Assembly: GCF_003937915.1 (NCBI RefSeq)
Contig: NZ_RHUM01000015.1
Coordinates: 62,001-126,000 of the forward strand
Reading direction: 5' to 3'
DNA from: Erwinia sp. 198
GTDB lineage: Bacteria > Pseudomonadota > Gammaproteobacteria > Enterobacterales > Enterobacteriaceae
DNA: 64,000 nucleotides
Part shown: one piece after another, positions 28,297 through 38,411 of the stretch
Position numbering within the stretch: position 1 is the first letter of the stretch
Layout: each line of letters begins with the position of its first letter
Notes under the pieces: model-generated
What the model was told of the DNA's origin: nothing
Databases searched by the model: none
What the model saw: only the letters and a program-made list of their open reading frames with translations
Translations under genes and position numbers: made by a program

Positions 28297-29142
28297 ATGA
28301 CCGCACTACAGCTCCCCTGCACCATATTCAAAACCCAAAAGTGGATGGACGACTATGGCGCGAGTGATATGCGCTGCGGCGATCTGACCGAAGCACAGTT
28401 AAAATCACAGTATCGGCTGGATTACATTTCTGACCGGGTTGATCCCTGGAAGCTTACCCGGCGTTCCTCAATGGATCGTCCTCAATCCATGTTCTGCTGC
28501 AATTTGCGCGGCCAGGGTGAAAAGATCACTCGCCAGCAGTGTGCCGCAATGCTGTTTGATGAATTCCGCTCGTTATCCCGCAAATTTTCCCTGTACGGGC
28601 CGTACAGCCACCTGATCGAAAAGATGATCACCCACATGCAGAACGGCAACGGTATACCCTTTCGTGATACCTCGCTGGACCGGGCATTGAAAGAGCAGAT
28701 TCTTAATGACGGGACAGACAACAGTACTTTTTTAAGAATTAAAAGGATTATTAGTAAAAATACAGATTGGAATAATAGATTTTACCCTTCCGAAATGAGG
28801 GGGGAAATAACAAGAATAATACTTGATAGCAAGTTACCTAAATTTTATAGGTTTCAGGATAATTATAACGGCATGGGTATTACGGTTCATGATACCTGGG
28901 CAACGCATATCACTATAAAATCACTGCACATCGATAATAACCGTTACCGGGCTGTCGTGCATTACAAGATACAGGATCACTTTGGCCTCGATAGCGACGA
29001 TATACTGAAAACAAAATTCAGCCAGTTCCATTTATTCCGCATATGGTTTGTACTCCAGCGATACGATCAGTTTGGCTTTAAGCCATACATGACCAATATG
29101 GAAGCCACTGTAGAGATTACCGGGGGCCCTAATGAAAGCTAA
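28297..29142 (+). CDS. DUF3289 family protein, intact copy (candidate effector)
   Basis: The 281-residue product from ATG 28297 (AAGGA upstream) matches, by memory, the enterobacterial DUF3289 (YPO3983-like) family: LPCTIFKTQKWMDDY at the start, RGQGEKITRQQCAAMLFDE near residue 75, YGPYSHLIEKMITHMQNGNG near residue 102, and the strongly conserved NGMGITVHDTWATHITIKSL near residue 195. No signal peptide or membrane segment is visible. Base composition drops to AT-rich after about base 28710, so the C-terminal half looks different from the N-terminal half. The last 11 bases overlap a DUF943 membrane-protein gene. Such pairs occur near type VI secretion genes in relatives, so a toxin role is possible, but no VgrG, Hcp or PAAR gene is in this window. 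Function unproven. Confidence 0.75.
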   Translation: MTALQLPCTIFKTQKWMDDYGASDMRCGDLTEAQLKSQYRLDYISDRVDPWKLTRRSSMDRPQSMFCCNLRGQGEKITRQQCAAMLFDEFRSLSRKFSLYGPYSHLIEKMITHMQNGNGIPFRDTSLDRALKEQILNDGTDNSTFLRIKRIISKNTDWNNRFYPSEMRGEITRIILDSKLPKFYRFQDNYNGMGITVHDTWATHITIKSLHIDNNRYRAVVHYKIQDHFGLDSDDILKTKFSQFHLFRIWFVLQRYDQFGFKPYMTNMEATVEITGGPNES

Positions 29143-29596
29143 CTTAAAAAAAATCGCGGTGGCTCTTGTTATAACCAGCTGCGCGTTGACTGGCTACTTT
29201 TGGTGGTTGACCTCACGACCAGTCAAAATTATCGCTGTCCATCAGGAAGATAATTTTAGCGAGATTTTAGTAAAAAATTTCCCATTCACCGATAAAGGAA
29301 AGATAAATTGGTGGCTGGCAAATAAAGACTCATTGAAAATAAAATATAACATCCCCTGTCCTTCATCCTCTGGTAATTTTTATGTGAATTTTTGGGATTA
29401 TGGCGAGGGATACAAAGAAAAAGGGAAGTATGACCGTCGCTGCTTTGATGACATGAATACCGTTAAAAATTGCATAGATAAAAATGCCGTTTTCTCTGTA
29501 GAGAATAATAGAAAAAAAGAAATATTATTTAGGGTGTACGATGGAAGATACCGTATGGAAAAAAACGGTAATAAAATAAAACTTAAAGACGAATAG
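29132..29596 (+). CDS. DUF943 family membrane protein, intact copy (candidate immunity partner)
   Basis: The 154-residue product has an N-terminal membrane anchor at about residues 8-28 (IAVALVITSCALTGYFWWLT), then a periplasmic-looking domain with the DUF943 features RPVKIIAVHQ, VKNFPFTDKGKINWWL and CFDDMNTVKNCIDK. It starts inside the end of the DUF3289 gene (11-base overlap), so the two are coupled. A membrane-bound partner directly after a possible toxin is the usual layout of an immunity gene, but this is inference. The gene is AT-rich compared with the flanking core genes. Confidence 0.75.
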   Translation: MKANLKKIAVALVITSCALTGYFWWLTSRPVKIIAVHQEDNFSEILVKNFPFTDKGKINWWLANKDSLKIKYNIPCPSSSGNFYVNFWDYGEGYKEKGKYDRRCFDDMNTVKNCIDKNAVFSVENNRKKEILFRVYDGRYRMEKNGNKIKLKDE

Positions 29597-29777
29597 TACC
29601 CCTCTCCCTCGCGTGGGGACAGCAATAAAATCATCCGCTCTACCCTAACTTTCACCAGCTCTGCGAAAGTAACAAAATGGCAGGGAGGCTATCCCGACGG
29701 GGAGAAAAGCGGCAACGCCTTACCGCCTGCCTCGACTCCTTTCAGTAAGGCGGTGACGTGCAAGGCGAACGTAACAA

Positions 29778-30282
29778 ATGAGTGGTTTTTTAGCCCCATT
29801 AGCCCGCTATTCTCTGGACAGGGCATTGAAAGAACAGATAATTAGAGATATTTCCGAAAAAAAAGCACACGCATTTTGTTATCAAAAGCATTCAGAACAG
29901 GTACAGACTGTGAAAGAAAAAATTTTCCAGTTGAAAACAAGACCAGACTAAGAGATGCAATACTAAGTAGTAAGTTACCAAAGTTCGACAGATTCCAGGA
30001 CCATTACAATGGTATGGGCATTACCGTTCACGATACCTGGGCTACACATATCACTATAAAATCACTGCATATTGATAATGATCGCTATCGGACAGTGGTA
30101 CATTACAAGGTACAGGACCATTTTGGTTTGAATAGCGATGATATTTTGAAAAAAAATTTAGTCAGTTCCATTTTTTCCGTATCTGGTTCGTGCTCCAGCG
30201 ATACAACCAGTTTGGCTTCAGGCCATTCATGACCAATATGGAAGCTACTGTAGAGATTACAGGTGAGCGCAATGAAATCTAA
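29778..30282 (+). pseudogene. Decayed second DUF3289 copy (C-terminal part only)
   Basis: Homology to the first copy begins at LDRALKEQI (base 29813) and runs to the stop at 30280-30282, so the N-terminal ~126 residues are missing. An ATG at 29778 is in frame with the start of the homology but meets a stop at 29949-29951. A first frameshift lies at about 29850-29880; the correct frame then reads LRDAILSSKLPKFDRFQD and NGMGITVHDTWATHITIKSL. A second shift occurs in a run of eight As (30149-30156), where the intact gene would need nine; after it the frame reads FSQFHFFRIWFVLQRYNQFG. The core motif is preserved. The piece overlaps the following DUF943 copy by 11 bases, as in copy one. Confidence 0.8.
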
Positions 30283-30877
30283 AATTAAAAAAGCGTTTTG
30301 TGCGTCATTACTTATTAGCTGCACCCTGCTGGTTTACCTCCTCTTGTTGTCGTTACGTCCCGTGGAGATCATAGCTGTTCACCAAAGACATAACTATAGC
30401 GATGTTTTAGTAAAGAACTTCCCTCTAACTGAACAAGGGAAAGTTAATTGGTGGTTGAAAAACAAAGAAATCCTCAAGAGCAGGTATAACATCCCAAGGC
30501 CGGCCCTGGATGGTTTTTTCACCATCATTTTTTGGGGGTTTGGTGATGGATATAAATAAACCTATGGGTATGACCGACTCTGTTTTAATGATATGAAACC
30601 GCCAGTAAATTGTATTGATAAAGATTCGCTCATTATGGTTAACAATAGCAGGAATACCGGCCTTTATTTCATTGTAGATAGCGGAACATATCGTATAAAC
30701 GACAGTGGTAAGATGGTAAAAAAAATCAGATTAGAACGGCTCCACTCGCGCAGAGACAACAATAAAGTCTTCCGCTCCCTCCGCACCAACTATGCGAAGA
30801 AAGCACGAATGAGCGCCGGTCGCTATCACTTACATTTTCTCTATATGGCCACTACAGTCATCTGGTTGAAAAGATAA
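30272..30877 (+). pseudogene. Second DUF943 copy, interrupted by an in-frame stop
   Basis: The frame starts at ATG 30272 and reads like the first copy (SLRPVEIIAVHQ, VKNFPLTEQGKVNWWL) until a TAA at 30557-30559, where the first copy has GAA (Glu). Beyond the stop, the same frame continues with YDRLCFNDM and NCIDKDS, so a single base change accounts for the break. The natural end would be near base 30735, but the stop codon there is not preserved and the frame reads on to 30875-30877. The truncated product would have 95 residues, with the membrane anchor and part of the outer domain. Confidence 0.8.
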
Positions 30878-30977
30878 TTGGCTATATGGATAACCCGTTA
30901 TTGTCTGCCGTACACCTTATATCACTGGTGAGCGCATAAACCCTGTGCCTGACGCATATTGTTAAAGATGAATAGTT
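30826..30977 (+). pseudogene. Third fragment: DUF3289 core piece and possible DUF943 tail
   Basis: From about 30836 one frame reads FSLYGHYSHLVEKIIGYMDN, matching FSLYGPYSHLIEKMITHMQN of the intact gene at about residues 98-117. The similarity stops after about 65 bases. At 30961-30975 GTTAAAGATGAATAG reads VKDE-stop, like the LKDE-stop that ends the intact DUF943 gene; this second match is short and may be chance. It looks like the remains of a third cassette. Confidence 0.55.
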
Positions 30978-31037
30978 TTACAGGCGGCACCAGGCTAAAA
31001 TCCCCCTTCTTTTCCTGCGGATAATTTTAAGGTTTTT

Positions 31038-31370
31038 ATGCAAACTCTTCCTCCCTGCCCTGAATGCCACTCCGAATACAGCTGGCAGGATGGCGACCTG
31101 TTTAACTGTCCCGAATGCGGCCACGTCTGGTCTGGCAACACAGAAGTCACAGACGCGCTGGTGGTAAAAGACGCCAACGGCAATCTGCTGGCTGACGGCG
31201 ACAGCGTGACGGTTATTAAAGACCTCAAGGTCAAAGGCAGCTCGACGCCTCTTAAGATCGGCACCAGAGTAAAAAGCATTCGCCTGGTGGAAGGCGATCA
31301 TAATATCGACTGTAAAATTGACGGCTTTGGCCCGATGAAGCTGAAATCAGAATTCGTAAAGAAAAACTGA
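31038..31370 (+). CDS. yjdM: YjdM (PhnA) zinc-ribbon protein
   Basis: The 110-residue protein has an N-terminal zinc ribbon C-x2-C … C-x2-C (CPECHSEY and CPECGHVW, residues 7-28) and the C-terminal PhnA domain ending [16 protein letters not shown]. Despite the old name PhnA it is not a phosphonate hydrolase of known type in this family; its role is unclear. Location in the accessory-like gap between yicC and yicG differs from E. coli, where yjdM lies near the phn genes. Confidence 0.93.
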   Translation: MQTLPPCPECHSEYSWQDGDLFNCPECGHVWSGNTEVTDALVVKDANGNLLADGDSVTVIKDLKVKGSSTPLKIGTRVKSIRLVEGDHNIDCKIDGFGPMKLKSEFVKKN

Positions 31371-31417
31371 TCCGGTTTTAACCTGCGGCGACGATCGGGG
31401 TACAGGCTGCGCAGTCT

Positions 31418-31819
31418 TCAGCTAAAGGCCGCAGCCTGTTCTGCCGTGATAAGCGCCTGCTTTTCTAACTGCATGGCGATTGAACGCGGTGAACGCTCAC
31501 ACAGGCCAGCCAGGTCGCTGACGGAATGGCCCTGCCGGAAAAGCGCTATCAACTCCTGTTTTTGCTCTTCAGACCAGGGAAGATAAGCGTTGCCTGGCCG
31601 CCCTTCCGCTCGATTCTTTTCCCGACGCTCTTCTGGCGTCAGCTTCACCTTTTCTTGCCGTTTTACAGCACTGAAATTCACGCTGCTGAACTCTTCAGCC
31701 AGAGCAAACAACAGCCTTATAGCCTCGGGTGTATGCACAACAGAAGCTGGCGGCAACAGCTCGCCTGTTTCCGGATGGATCCCTTTTGCCAACAGTCGGA
31801 AAATTTCACCTGCCATCAT
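31418..31819 (-). CDS. Small hypothetical protein with helix-turn-helix-like C terminus
   Basis: The 133-residue product has no family I can name. The N-terminal part (IFRLLAKGIHPETGELLPP) is followed by a helical stretch and a basic linker (KLTPEERREKNRAEGR). The C terminus WSEEQKQELIALFRQGHSVSDLAGLCERSP resembles a SANT/helix-turn-helix unit that recognises DNA. Two ATGs (31819, 31816) follow an AAGGA ribosome site. It is convergent with yjdM and divergent from yicG. Confidence 0.7.
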   Translation of the reverse strand: MMAGEIFRLLAKGIHPETGELLPPASVVHTPEAIRLLFALAEEFSSVNFSAVKRQEKVKLTPEERREKNRAEGRPGNAYLPWSEEQKQELIALFRQGHSVSDLAGLCERSPRSIAMQLEKQALITAEQAAAFS

Positions 31820-32080
31820 TTTCTCATCCTTGTGATAGCCTGCCCGACTTCAGGATCCAGCCGTGCAGTTTTTTAATCATGCTATGTCAGGTGGCTAAGC
31901 CCATTGCTGAATAGCGGATTCAAAAAAACTCAAATAAAATAAAATGTTGTCCCTGAGACGCGCACGGTTACTTTATTTTCAGATTAGGTAAACTCATTTA
32001 CTTAACGGCTTTTAGAAAAATTCACTCGTCAACCTGTCTGGGATCCTGCAGGCTTGCCGCCGATTGCTCAGGAGCAGGTT

Positions 32081-32698
32081 ATGCTACTTACTGTTTTTTA
32101 TCTGATTGGGATCACCGCAGAAGCCATGACCGGCGCGCTGGCCGCTGGCCGCCGGAAAATGGATATGTTCGGCGTCATTATTATCGCTTCCGTTACCGCT
32201 ATTGGCGGCGGATCCGTGCGCGATATGCTGCTTGGCCACTACCCGCTTGGCTGGGTAAAACACCCCGAATACATCGTCATTGTGGCGATGGCTGCCGTTA
32301 TTACCACCCAGCTGGCGCCGCTGATGCCGCATTTGCGCAAGGTCTTCCTGGTGCTGGACGCGCTGGGCCTGGCCGTTTTCTCTATCATCGGCACCAAAGT
32401 GGCGCTGGATATGGGCCATGCCTCGATTATTGCGGCTATTAGTGCGGTGATTACCGGCGTCTTCGGCGGCGTGCTGCGCGATATGTTCTGCAACCGTATC
32501 CCGCTGGTTTTCCAGAAGGAGCTTTATGCCGGTATCGCCTTTGCTTCCGGCTGGCTCTATATCCTGCTGTTGAAAACGCCGGTATCCGACGAATTGGCCA
32601 TCATCATCACGCTGCTGTTTGGCTTTCTGGCGCGCCTGCTGGCGTTGCGCTTCCGGCTGGGGCTGCCGGTATTTAACTATCCTCATGCCGATCACTAA
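32081..32698 (+). CDS. yicG: YicG, TRIC-type (UPF0126) membrane protein
   Basis: The 205-residue protein has about seven membrane segments in two repeats and the paired glycine-rich signatures [20 protein letters not shown] and [18 protein letters not shown], typical of prokaryotic trimeric intracellular cation (TRIC) channels. The preferred ATG 32081 follows CAGGAGCAGG. A TTG at 32054 would add nine residues. It is convergent with ligB, separated by only 5 bases. Confidence 0.93.
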   Translation: MLLTVFYLIGITAEAMTGALAAGRRKMDMFGVIIIASVTAIGGGSVRDMLLGHYPLGWVKHPEYIVIVAMAAVITTQLAPLMPHLRKVFLVLDALGLAVFSIIGTKVALDMGHASIIAAISAVITGVFGGVLRDMFCNRIPLVFQKELYAGIAFASGWLYILLLKTPVSDELAIIITLLFGFLARLLALRFRLGLPVFNYPHADH

Positions 32699-32703
32699 AA
32701 GGT

Positions 32704-34563
<1,860 letters not shown>

Positions 34564-34572
34564 TCACCCGTG

Positions 34573-34578
34573 TATACT
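34573..34578 (+). promoter_or_regulatory. Possible -10 element of the gmk promoter
   Basis: TATACT in GTGTATACTGTG lies 41 bases before the gmk ATG in the ligB/gmk divergent region. The -35 at 34550-34555 (CTGCAT) is weak. Confidence 0.4.
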
Positions 34579-34607
34579 GTGCAGGAAGTAAACTCCGACT
34601 GGCATAG

Positions 34608-35243
<636 letters not shown>

Positions 35244-35296
35244 GGACAACTCAGTATGATGCCCAGTCATTTCGTCAACCGTGGAGTATCACACTT

Positions 35297-35572
35297 ATGG
35301 CACGCGTAACCGTACAGGACGCAGTAGAAAAAATTGGTAACCGTTTTGACCTGGTTCTGGTCGCCGCTCGTCGCGCTCGCCAGATGCAGGTTGGCGGCAA
35401 AGATCCGCTGGTTCCGGAAGAAAACGACAAGTCTACCGTTATCGCGCTGCGCGAGATCGAAGAAGGTCTGATCACCAACCAGATTCTGGATGTCCGTGAT
35501 CGTCAGGAACAGCAGGAGCAGGAAGCCGCAGAACTGCAGGCTGTTACCGCTATCGCTGAAGGTCGTCGTTAA
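35297..35572 (+). CDS. rpoZ: RNA polymerase omega subunit
   Basis: The 91-residue protein [20 protein letters not shown]… is omega, which helps assemble RNA polymerase and forms part of a ppGpp site. The length and the tail [19 protein letters not shown] match E. coli. It lies 53 bases after gmk and 22 bases before spoT. Confidence 0.98.
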   Translation: MARVTVQDAVEKIGNRFDLVLVAARRARQMQVGGKDPLVPEENDKSTVIALREIEEGLITNQILDVRDRQEQQEQEAAELQAVTAIAEGRR

Positions 35573-35594
35573 TCATCAGCCGGAAGGCTCGCCC

Positions 35595-37709
35595 TTGTAT
35601 CTGTTTGAAAGTCTCAATCAACTGATTGAAAAATACTTGCCTGAGGACCAGATAAAGCGCCTCAAGCAAGCTTACCTTGTCGCACGTGATGCTCACGAGG
35701 GACAGACTCGCTCCAGCGGTGAGCCTTACATTACCCATCCGGTTGCTGTCGCCTGTATTCTGGCGGAGATGAAGCTCGACCATGAAACGCTCATGGCCGC
35801 GCTTCTGCATGATGTCATCGAGGATACTCCCGCCACCTATCAGGATATGGAACAGCTGTTCGGTAAGAACGTGGCTGAACTGGTGGAGGGGGTTTCCAAG
35901 CTAGACAAGCTGAAATTCCGCGATAAGAAAGAGGCGCAGGCCGAAAACTTTCGCAAAATGATCATGGCGATGGTGCAGGATATCCGCGTCATTCTGATCA
36001 AGCTGGCTGACCGCACGCATAACATGCGCACGCTGGGATCGCTGCGTCCGGATAAGCGTCGTCGTATCGCGCTGGAAACGCTGGAGATCTACAGTCCGCT
36101 GGCGCATCGCCTGGGTATTCATCACCTGAAAACCGAGCTGGAAGAGCTGGGTTTCGAGGCGCTCTATCCCAACCGCTACCGCGTTATCAAAGAGGTAGTG
36201 AAAGCGGCGCGCGGCAACCGCAAAGAGATGATCCAGAAAATCCTTGCGGAGATTGACGGTCGTCTGCAGGAAGCCGGCATTCCGTGTCGCGTCAGCGGCA
36301 GGGAAAAACACCTCTATTCCATCTACTGCAAAATGCACCTGAAAGAGCAGCGCTTCCATTCCATTATGGATATCTATGCCTTCAGGGTCATCGTTCACGA
36401 CGTGGATACCTGTTACCGGGTGCTGGGCCAGATGCACAGCCTCTATAAGCCTCGTCCGGGCCGGGTGAAAGACTACATCGCTATCCCCAAGGCCAACGGC
36501 TATCAGTCGCTGCACACTTCGATGATCGGCCCGCATGGCGTACCGGTTGAAGTGCAGATCCGTACGGAAGATATGGATCAGATGGCAGAGATGGGCGTCG
36601 CGGCGCACTGGGCCTATAAAGAGCAGGGCGAAAGCAGTACCACTGCGCAAATCCGCGCCCAGCGTTGGTTGCAAAGCCTGCTGGAGCTGCAGCAGAGCGC
36701 GGGCAGCTCCTTTGAATTTATCGAAAGCGTAAAATCGGATCTTTTCCCGGACGAGATTTACGTTTTCACGCCGGAAGGCCGCATCGTCGAACTGCCTGCG
36801 GGCGCGACGCCGGTTGACTTCGCCTATGCGGTGCACACCGATATCGGTCATGCCTGCGTGGGCGCGCGTGTCGATCGCCAGCCCTACCCGCTTTCCCAGC
36901 CGCTGACCAGCGGTCAGACCGTTGAAATCATTACGGCACCGGGCGCGCGGCCTAACGCCGCCTGGCTGAACTTCGTGGTCAGCTCCAAAGCGCGCGCCAA
37001 AATCCGTCAGCTGTTGAAAAACCTCAAGCGCGACGACTCTGTCAGCCTTGGCCGTCGCCTGCTGAATCATGCGCTGGGCGGCAGCCGCAAGCTGGCCGAG
37101 ATTTCGCCGGAGAGTATTCAGCACGAGCTGGAACGCATGAAGCTGGCGACGCTGGACGATCTGCTGGCAGAGATTGGCCTGGGCAACGCTATGAGCGTGG
37201 TGGTGGCGAAAAACCTGCAGCAGAGCGACCAGCCTGCGCCGGTGGTTTCCAGTACGCCATCGCGCGGCAAGCTGCCGATCAAAGGCGCCGACGGCGTGCT
37301 GATCACCTTTGCCAAGTGCTGCCGCCCTATTCCCGGCGATCCTATTGTGGCGCATGTCAGCCCCGGCAAAGGTCTGGTAGTGCACCATGAATCCTGCCGG
37401 AATATCCGCGGCTACCAGAAAGAGCCAGAGAAGTTTATGGCGGTAGAGTGGGATAAGGTTACCGAGCAGGAGTTTGTGGCGGAGATCAAGGTGGATATGT
37501 TTAACCACCAGGGCGCGCTGGCAAACCTGACGGCGGCCATCAACACTGCCGGATCGAATATCCAGAGCCTGAACACGGAAGAGAAAGATGGCCGGGTTTA
37601 CAGCGCCTTTATCCGTCTGACGGCACGCGATCGCGTACATCTGGCGAATATTATGCGCAAAATCCGCGTAATGCCTGACGTGATTAAAGTTCACCGCAAC
37701 CGAAACTAG
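35595..37709 (+). CDS. spoT: Bifunctional (p)ppGpp synthetase/hydrolase
   Basis: SpoT degrades and, weakly, makes ppGpp in response to carbon, fatty acid and iron stress. The 704-residue protein starts at a TTG codon (35595) 22 bases after rpoZ, as MYLFESLNQLIEKYL. It has the HD hydrolase motif at residues 72-73 (LLHDVIED), a synthetase-like domain with GREKHLYSIYCKM and YKPRPGRVKDYI, a TGS domain (VFTPEGRIVELPAGATPVDFAY), and a C-terminal ACT domain. Length and domain order are as in E. coli (702). A frame open to 35490 overlaps rpoZ and is not coding. Confidence 0.97.
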   Translation: MYLFESLNQLIEKYLPEDQIKRLKQAYLVARDAHEGQTRSSGEPYITHPVAVACILAEMKLDHETLMAALLHDVIEDTPATYQDMEQLFGKNVAELVEGVSKLDKLKFRDKKEAQAENFRKMIMAMVQDIRVILIKLADRTHNMRTLGSLRPDKRRRIALETLEIYSPLAHRLGIHHLKTELEELGFEALYPNRYRVIKEVVKAARGNRKEMIQKILAEIDGRLQEAGIPCRVSGREKHLYSIYCKMHLKEQRFHSIMDIYAFRVIVHDVDTCYRVLGQMHSLYKPRPGRVKDYIAIPKANGYQSLHTSMIGPHGVPVEVQIRTEDMDQMAEMGVAAHWAYKEQGESSTTAQIRAQRWLQSLLELQQSAGSSFEFIESVKSDLFPDEIYVFTPEGRIVELPAGATPVDFAYAVHTDIGHACVGARVDRQPYPLSQPLTSGQTVEIITAPGARPNAAWLNFVVSSKARAKIRQLLKNLKRDDSVSLGRRLLNHALGGSRKLAEISPESIQHELERMKLATLDDLLAEIGLGNAMSVVVAKNLQQSDQPAPVVSSTPSRGKLPIKGADGVLITFAKCCRPIPGDPIVAHVSPGKGLVVHHESCRNIRGYQKEPEKFMAVEWDKVTEQEFVAEIKVDMFNHQGALANLTAAINTAGSNIQSLNTEEKDGRVYSAFIRLTARDRVHLANIMRKIRVMPDVIKVHRNRN

Positions 37710-37712
37710 CGC

Positions 37713-38411
37713 ATGAATGCTCAACGTTTTGCCCGTATCCGTGAAATGCTGGCTGCCCGCCAGCACGATTTAACCGTCTGCATGGAGCTGGTGCACAAAC
37801 CGCATAACGTCTCTGCGGTGATCCGCACGGCAGATGCGGTTGGCGTGCATGAAGTCCATGCGGTCTGGCCGGGCAGCCGGATGCGTACCATGGCCTCTGC
37901 CGCCGCCGGAAGCAACAGCTGGGTGCAGGTGAAAACGCATCCGACTATTGCTGATGCGGTCACGCATCTTAAAGGCCAGGGAATGCAGATCCTGGCTACG
38001 CATCTTTCTGATAAAGCAGTAGATTTCCGCAAAATCGATTATACCCGCCCGACCTGCGTGTTGATGGGTCAGGAAAAAACCGGTATCACCCAACAGGCGC
38101 TTGAACTGGCTGACCAGGAGATCGTTATTCCGATGGTCGGCATGGTGCAGTCGCTGAACGTCTCCGTAGCTTCAGCGCTGATCCTCTATGAAGCACAGCG
38201 CCAGCGCCAGAACGCAGGCATGTATCAGCGTCAGGAGAGTCTGCTTTCCTATAGCGAACAGCAGCGCCTGCTGTTTGAAGGCGGCTATCCCGTTCTGGCC
38301 AGGGTCGCCAAACATAAAGGCTTACCTTATCCGCAAATTAGCGAAACGGGCGAAGTAATTGCCGATCCCGACTGGTGGGCCACCATGCAGGCATCGGTAC
38401 GTAAAAAATGA
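37713..38411 (+). CDS. trmH: tRNA (guanosine(18)-2'-O)-methyltransferase
   Basis: TrmH (SpoU) methylates the ribose of G18 in tRNA. The 232-residue SPOUT enzyme has HKPHNVSAVIRTADAVGVHEV, LMGQEKTGITQQAL and the trefoil-knot motif IVIPMVGMVQSLNVSVASAL that binds S-adenosylmethionine. It begins 3 bases after spoT and its stop overlaps the recG ATG. Confidence 0.97.
   Translation: MNAQRFARIREMLAARQHDLTVCMELVHKPHNVSAVIRTADAVGVHEVHAVWPGSRMRTMASAAAGSNSWVQVKTHPTIADAVTHLKGQGMQILATHLSDKAVDFRKIDYTRPTCVLMGQEKTGITQQALELADQEIVIPMVGMVQSLNVSVASALILYEAQRQRQNAGMYQRQESLLSYSEQQRLLFEGGYPVLARVAKHKGLPYPQISETGEVIADPDWWATMQASVRKK

Noticed and set aside
29716-29752. CGCCTTAC … GTAAGGCG inverted repeat ahead of the second DUF3289 copy
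   Set aside because: Eight-base arms with a 21-base loop and no T-tract; too short to call a terminator or mobile-element end.
35901-37766. Long open reading frame on the minus strand opposite spoT (621 codons)
   Set aside because: It is the antisense shadow of spoT in a high-GC codon frame; no domain or ribosome site, and spoT itself is certain.
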